From Acytostelium subglobosum LB1 (Eukaryota > Evosea > Eumycetozoa > Acytosteliales > Acytosteliaceae), in the NCBI RefSeq assembly GCF_000787575.1, contig NW_012236528.1:1152576-1216575 (forward strand): a stretch of 64,000 nt of DNA, given 5' to 3'. Each line of letters begins with the position of its first letter. Position 1 is the first letter of the stretch. This document shows, piece by piece, positions 58,188-64,000 of the stretch. The notes beneath the pieces are model-generated. The model ran no database searches. It was not told the origin of the DNA and saw only the letters and a program-made list of their open reading frames with translations. A program made the translations under genes and the position numbers.

Positions 58188-59818
58188 TCACATCATCCTG
58201 TCTTCGGCATAAAGTGTTTGGAGTCGGTCAATGTGGATGAATCCAGATCGCACCAATCTTTCATCTATTCGCATGAATATGTTTGAGGATATTCGTCGCA
58301 GGGCAACACCCTCTCCATTATCCATGCATAGCTCCATCTGTTGGATGGGACTCGCGGACAATGTTTGTAGTAGGTGTCCAGAGTGTCTGCCTGTGCCTTC
58401 CACCTTTCGTAACAATGGCGGGTATTCTGTTGGGTCCAAATTCAAACATTTGCTGCCAAACAACTTCAAGGTTGTGATGGACGCCGGCAAGTCCGCCCGG
58501 CACAAAGGGTGGATGTAGTAGTATGTGCTAAGTGTGTGGATATGTGATGCTTGGATACCGCCTGGCCACATCGTGCTGACTAACTTGAAGCTACAACGAT
58601 CGAATGAGATGTGTAGGTACTCTAGACCATCGGGGAAAGATTCGATTGGTGCACATGGAGTGACCTCCATGCGCTTGATGGACGATGGCAACGCAGATAG
58701 ATTGATCAGTGTGGTGGTATCTGATGTCGTCAAATACATGCTCAACGTCGTGAGCATGGGCATCAGTGTCCAATCGATGGACTTGAAGTCATTGATTTCG
58801 ATGGTGCCAAGTCTGAGAGTTGTGAGCAGAGTGAATGGCAATGATGGTGATGAGAAGACCATGTTGAATGTCTTGCCTCGTTGCAATGTGCGTAGTGTTG
58901 GGTGATGGTTGATTGGGTGCGAGTTGGATACGCAAAGTACCCTAAGATTGGTGACACTCGGTGGTAAGTTGGATACGGTTTGATTGAATGTATAGGTCAG
59001 TGTGAGATCGGTGAGTGATGAGGGCAGTTTCGAACCGTCCAGTGGCTTGCCAGCCAAGCTAGGAAGTTGCAGTATCTTGAGCGAAGTCAGGCCAGTCAGG
59101 TCGAGGCGGGGATCGACCCAGTAGAGTCTGGAGATCATGAGTTTGGTCAATGTTGGCGGGTATTGGTATGTTTGAATGATGTTGATGTCGCCAGGCTGGT
59201 CTTCCTCCACTGACAACTCAGTCAATGGTACATCCCTCATTGATTGTGTCATGTAAGTCAAGCTTGCGGTAATGATAATGCTTGGATATCGCGCACGAAG
59301 AGTGTCCAACAGACCAATCACACCATTCCAGAATGTCTCATCAAATGCATTATCCTTACAATCTCTAAAGTGAATATGATCAACCATCACCAATCCCAAC
59401 ACCTCTTGTTTCCATGACTCATTGTCGCTCAGTGCACTATCTGATTGATTGATTGATTGATCAATCATCACATGTTAGATCGAGTAGAGTGGTGGAGGTG
59501 GAGTGAAGGTATGTACAACATACCAATATAATAGCCGCAGTCATAGTCCATGTCAATCACACCATCGTCGTCGGTGTATACCAATACTGATTGTGACTTG
59601 CAATCAATGTTATTGTTGATTATCTGTTTGTATGAGTTTAGTGTCACATTGTCCTCGTTGTAGTAATCACGTGGTGGCAAGCGATCAAGATTAAAACTGA
59701 GGTATGATTGTCTTTGATCAAACAATCTCTTGCACACCAATGACATTATCAAACGATCTGCATTATCATCCAAACAATCAACAATCAATCTAAGTACTGT
59801 GAATGGTAGTGTATCCAT
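58188..59818 (-). CDS. F-box/FNIP-like array gene 19
   Basis: Exons 59524-59818 and 58188-59440 give 515 residues; a second ATG three bases upstream (59821) would add one Met. MDTLPFTVLRLIVDCLDDNA with LVCKRLFDQR, LNSYKQII, then AFDETFWNGVIGLLDTLRAR. Repeats such as LPSSLTDLTLTYTFNQTVSN are clear. The end ALRRISSNIFMRIDERLVRSGFIHIDRLQTL is intact. It is the last member of the array. Confidence 0.86.
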
Positions 59819-60115
59819 CATGTGTTTGTTCTGTCCTGTCTTGTTATTATCTGATTGATTGATTGGTTGAAGTTCATAATGGATTGAAACACAAGTGTCT
59901 AGTTTTAGCGATTGATCAAAATGTGTGTTTGATTGGTGAGAGTGGTGTGTGAATGTGTGTTTGTTCTTGATTGATTGGTGGTGTGTGACTGATGACAGTG
60001 TTGCCAACACTTTGGTTGATGATGCCTCTTGAATGTTAGTGATTATAATTATTGGGTGGTATCCATAACTTAATAATAAATTTGTTATAGATATAGAGAT
60101 AACTAATCACATCAA

Positions 60116-60135
60116 AATAATAATAATAATAATAA
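60116..60135. repeat. AAT microsatellite
   Basis: Short AAT run in the AT-rich leader of the small secreted protein gene. Confidence 0.8.
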
Positions 60136-60151
60136 TTATAATAAGATTAAA

Positions 60152-60541
60152 ATGAAAAATAATAATTTAATATTAATATTTATAGTGATATCAGTTATAT
60201 CAATATCATTAACAGTGGCTGTTAGATGTCCGGATGGAGTACAATCAGAGATGGCAAGATATTCACTTTATAATAAGAAACAACATCAATTATATGGCAG
60301 TGTAGCAGGTGAGACATGTGTTTTGTTGAAGGATAAGACCAAACTTCAATTGCGATTCCTACCTGGATACACTACAACCTTACCAAACGAGATCTTTGGC
60401 AACAACTTTGTCATACCACCTAGTGATGGAGCTATCAAGGTGATCTCAGAGATCAACTATTTCCAACGCACAATGAGTGCCAACACTGTCAACCTAAGTG
60501 TAAATGGTACCAACTTGGAATTCACTATGTACTATCAATAA
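60152..60541 (+). CDS. small secreted protein, unknown function
   Basis: A single exon of 129 codons. A signal peptide covers about 1-22 (hydrophobic LILIFIVISVISISL). The mature part has two cysteines (CPDG and ETCVLL), which could form one disulfide, and alternating hydrophobic residues suggesting a beta fold. Two N-glycosylation sequons lie in LSVNGT-type sites near the end. The leader is AT-rich and contains AGAGATAA. I recognise no family. Confidence 0.7.
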   Translation: MKNNNLILIFIVISVISISLTVAVRCPDGVQSEMARYSLYNKKQHQLYGSVAGETCVLLKDKTKLQLRFLPGYTTTLPNEIFGNNFVIPPSDGAIKVISEINYFQRTMSANTVNLSVNGTNLEFTMYYQ

Positions 60542-61059
60542 GAGTACCCTTAGTTGAACTCTAAGGAATAGAGATAATCAATGTAAATAAATAAACTTAT
60601 TTGATTCAATCAATCAACATCCAAGTTGCTTCATTTAGGTCTTGTGTTTTTTGACTTGTGGGGGATAGGGTGTAAAGCAAGCAATTAAGGTTCAAAAGGG
60701 GGTGGCTTCATCAATCATTCATTATTCATTCACTTGTGATCAACTCAACAACTGAACAATCAATCATAGAATACTTGTATACATTGAAGGTATACTTGTT
60801 ACCTACAAACCAATCTTCTACTTATCAGGTCTTATTCAATCAAGATAGAGAGTGGCATACAAATCAACCAATCGTTCAATCTCATACTTTGTTCACTTTA
60901 TCACTCACCAACTCCATCTCACAAGTGATTGACTTGAGTCATTTAGAGAGGTTAACCTGAAGTTTGGTATGATATAGTGAATGGTTCTCAGGTTTGAACA
61001 AAGTACAATCTCCTAACTTACTTGTGAATGATGCTTGAATAAGAATAGACAGGTAAATC
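60542..61059. other. intergenic region upstream of piaA
   Basis: About 520 bases. Simple TTCATTCA runs are seen. One short ORF (60736-60960) is rich in S/T/N and shows no family match. No RNA gene is recognised. Confidence 0.45.
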
Positions 61060-64000
61060 ATGGATACAGATGCAGACACAAAGAAACAGATACTATCAAG
61101 CTTGTCACACTTGGATGATCGGTCATTGAGCTTCAAAGTGAAACTTGATCATCTAAATCGATTGGTCGATCTTAAGAAATATGTGACCGATCTCTCAAAG
61201 CTAATCCCCATCGCTCAGTTCCTCAAAAGGTATGTGTATCAATCAATCATTCAATCAATCAATCAATCAGATTGTTAGTTGCTAACAATCATGTTCATGA
61301 ATGTTATATAGCGTGAGGGTATTCTTGGCATCACCTCCAAAGACAATGCGAACATCAGCACTTAGAGTGATCAGATATTATGCAACGACATCAAAGTTCA
61401 TCCAGGAGATCGTCAACTTAAAGATACATTACTTCATCACAAGATCATTGGAACGCGACAAGCATAGTGAAGCCGAACGCATTCAGGCACTGAAGCTCAT
61501 TAGGACGATAATGGAGATCGATTGCTCACAGATGCCACCATGCATCGTCAAGACGTTGGTGGCCATCGCAGAGAACCAAGAGGACAACTTCTGTCGCGTG
61601 TGTCTCGAGACTCTGTGCGAGGTGGCCATTCGCAACCCGCAGACCACTGCCCAGTCCAACGGCATCCGCATGCTCTTTGACGCCGTCCTGGACCCCTTCT
61701 ATCACGGCACACAAGAGTCACTCCTCATCGCCATCCTCTACATCCTCAACGAAGAGAGGACACGTGTCTTTGTGCGACCTACATCAGACCTTGAGGTATG
61801 TTCATGGACGCGTCTGGATCAACGTGATCATAGTACTCACTCACTTACTCACTTACTCGAACCAAACAACAACAGATTATATTGTCACCTTTGACCAACT
61901 CTTTGACGCTGGGCATCAAGATCAAAGGATTGAGCAAGGAGAAGGAGAAGGAGAAGGAAAAGGACGATGAGTTGAACATGAAGAAGTGGACTGGCAGCAT
62001 CAAGGCGGTCATCACACTGCTCAAGAGTTGGATTGGTATCATCAGTCTTGCATCCGATGAACAAGGCCTCAAGTCCATCGTGGACGCATTGAAAATGCCT
62101 CAATTGGAGTTGAATGTATGATTGATCGATTGGGCCTATTGATTGAATGAATGAATGACTAACCATCATCAATACCAAAAACAGGACAAGATATTGGATG
62201 CACTGTTTGATATATTCAAGTTTGGACCACCCAAGAGTGGCGATCCATTCAGACAACAGAAGGCATCACAGAGCTTGGTGCTTGGACCAGACTCACTCAT
62301 TGACTTGCCGCTACGAGTCAAGTCCTCTCGACACAATCTACTCAACAACTATATCGCCGTGTTGCTGATATCGTTTATTGATTGCGGCCTGATCGAGGGT
62401 CTGGCCCATTTGGGCAACTTGACATCGGCCTCAAACAAGGACGGCCTGATGGACCTCGACAAGGAGCTGAGCAAGAGTGTGGCCACCAAAGCCACCGTGC
62501 TCCTCGGCGAACTACTGTACATTTCCAACTCGCTACTGCCTTCGTCGCAGTGTGCCAAGCTTCAGACGCTGCCGGCCATTGTAAACTCGGCCATCTCATT
62601 CCGACTGGACCCGCGTCTGCGATCGCGTTCCAGCACCATGGTCACCAACCTGCACTCATACTCACATATCAAGGCTTCGAGCAACTCGGTGGACCAGTCC
62701 GTGTTGATCGGCCTGACAGGAGCGGACAAGTGGCGCCGTGTGCGTGGTCAGGACCGCCGTCTGGACAAGGTGGACGCGATCAAGGTGCGCATGGACTATC
62801 AGATGGACGACATGCACTTCCAGGCCAAGATCAAGGACACCCAGGTGTTAGTCACCAAAGACTTCCTCAAATGGAACTGGGAGCTCATACTCGAGATCCT
62901 CGAGGGCCCACTCAAGAACTCTGTGCACATGGCCAACGTCCTCAAGACAAAGTTCATCAAGCGTGTGCTCTCATTCCTGCGTCCAAGCAACAAGAGCTTC
63001 ACGTCAATGGCGTGGACGCCCGAAAACCTCAAGTATGTGCGTGTGGCATGTGTCCTGCTCGAGGTGCTCATCTCGCATGAGTGCGGCAACGAGTTCCTCA
63101 AGGACAACAAGACTATCGTGCAGATCGCCGATATGCTGCGACTGGAGATGGAGCTCAATCAATCGCCTTCGTCCCCGCCCAAGACGCACGACAAGGGTGC
63201 ACCACGTCTGCTCTCACAGGAGAAGGTGCTCAAGACCATGGCACGCGAGTACTTTACAATGCTTGGCACGTTGTCATCACAGCCCAATGGACTGAACATT
63301 GTCAACCGCCATCACATCTTTGACTACCTCAGGCCACTGGCCGAGCTATCTGGTCGTGATGACCTGTCGCATGCCATCATCACCTCACTCGACTACAACC
63401 TGTGCGGCGACTCGCGACTCATCCTGCAGCGGACACTCACGTCTTCCAACTCCAAGGTGGTGGTGCGCTATCTGGCAACCAAGTACATGCGATTCTTGTT
63501 CCGTGCGGGTGTGCAAGACTTTTGTCACTGGGGCATCGAGTATCTCGTACAGCAACTCAATGACAACGACTCCAAGGTGTCGATCCTGGCACTCAACGTA
63601 CTGGACGAGGCTTGCGACGACCCAGACTGCTTCGACACACTCATCAAGCTGAAGCCACCCTTGCTCAAGCTAGGCAAGCCAGGCAAGAGTCTGCTGCTTC
63701 GCTTCCTCTCGAGAACGAACGGACTGAACTACTTGAAGGAGATCAACTTTGTGGATCAAGAGCAGCAGTTGTGGCTGGCCAGCGAGAACGCTAACTACGT
63801 CATCTCTGTGGAGAATGCTATATCAGAGGCATTGACGCCACTGATCTATAGACAGCGCGAGGCAGACCAGGGCAACAACTGCGTCTACCTGCCGCCACAC
63901 TTCTTTGGTGAGCTGGCCAAGACCGAGGAGGGCTGCTTCATCCTCAGACGTTCAAACAACTTTGCCAAGTTTGTCAAGATGGCCAAGGACGAGCTGGCCC
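61060..64000 (+). CDS. piaA: Rictor/Pianissimo, TORC2 subunit (5' part)
   Basis: Exons 61060-61229, 61312-61795, 61876-62115 and 62185 to beyond the window end give the first 903 residues. The Rictor N-terminal armadillo region is recognisable: LASPPKTMRTSALRVIRYY, SNGIRMLFDAVLDP and RHNLLNNYIAVLLISFID. Further on are FLKWNWELILEILEGP and AREYFTMLGTLSSQPNGLNI, both family signatures. In D. discoideum Pianissimo is the TORC2 component needed for Akt/PKB activation, chemotaxis and cAMP relay. Reading continues without a stop, and the domain order suggests that the C-terminal part lies outside. GC content rises in exon 4, as in other conserved genes here. Confidence 0.93.

Noticed and set aside
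62382-63080. 232-codon plus-strand ORF
   Set aside because: It overlaps piaA exon 4 in another frame; the piaA frame has clear Rictor signatures.
1-64000. tRNA, rRNA or CRISPR-like structures
   Set aside because: I looked for tRNA T-loop strings and regular spaced repeats in the gaps and found none that fold convincingly; a covariance-model scan would be needed to exclude small RNAs.

Overview
The window looks like nuclear DNA of a dictyostelid social amoeba. Introns are short (mostly 50-150 bases, GTAWGT donors) and packed with TGAT/ATCA tetranucleotide runs. Proteins carry Q, N and D/E runs, F-box/FNIP-repeat proteins are abundant, and a pianissimo/Rictor gene is present. Base composition is clearly less AT-rich than D. 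discoideum, so another dictyostelid is likely; I cannot name the species. All gene models were spliced by eye: every multi-exon model given as intact keeps its frame across all junctions.

Left part (1-20 kb) holds single-copy housekeeping genes: a secreted patatin-like lipase (-), a Tra2-type splicing regulator (+), the spliceosomal cyclophilin PPIL4 (+), SURF2 (-), the DPM3 subunit of dolichol-phosphate-mannose synthase (+), a Wee1-family kinase (-), a cysteine-rich type I membrane protein (-), a small AT-rich gene with a retropepsin-like fold (-), and a large protein that joins HEAT-like repeats to three CCCH zinc fingers (-).

Middle part (20-27.6 kb) holds three tandem B-box/coiled-coil/kelch genes and one classical FNIP-repeat gene, all on the minus strand.

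From 27.8 to 59.8 kb runs a tandem array of about 20 copies of one family. Each copy has a short exon 1 (F-box-like domain, SYKQII motif) and a long exon 2 (PMDQxFWD motif, then divergent LRR/FNIP-like repeats ending in a conserved NLRRIxxTLF block). Copies up to 43.0 kb are on the plus strand with one inverted copy at 35-36.5 kb. Copies after 43.0 kb are all on the minus strand. About half look intact. The rest show internal deletions, truncations, chimeric junctions or frame breaks, a typical birth-and-death array. The nearby B-box/kelch genes and many F-box copies share a repeated AGAGATA leader just before the ATG, and several copies are flanked by degenerate telomere-like GGGTAA/GGGCAA arrays. 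By family knowledge, F-box and B-box proteins are candidate ubiquitin-ligase adaptors; a common recognition role for this locus is inference.

Right end (60-64 kb): a small secreted protein and the 5' two-thirds or so of piaA (Rictor), the TORC2 subunit, running off the window.
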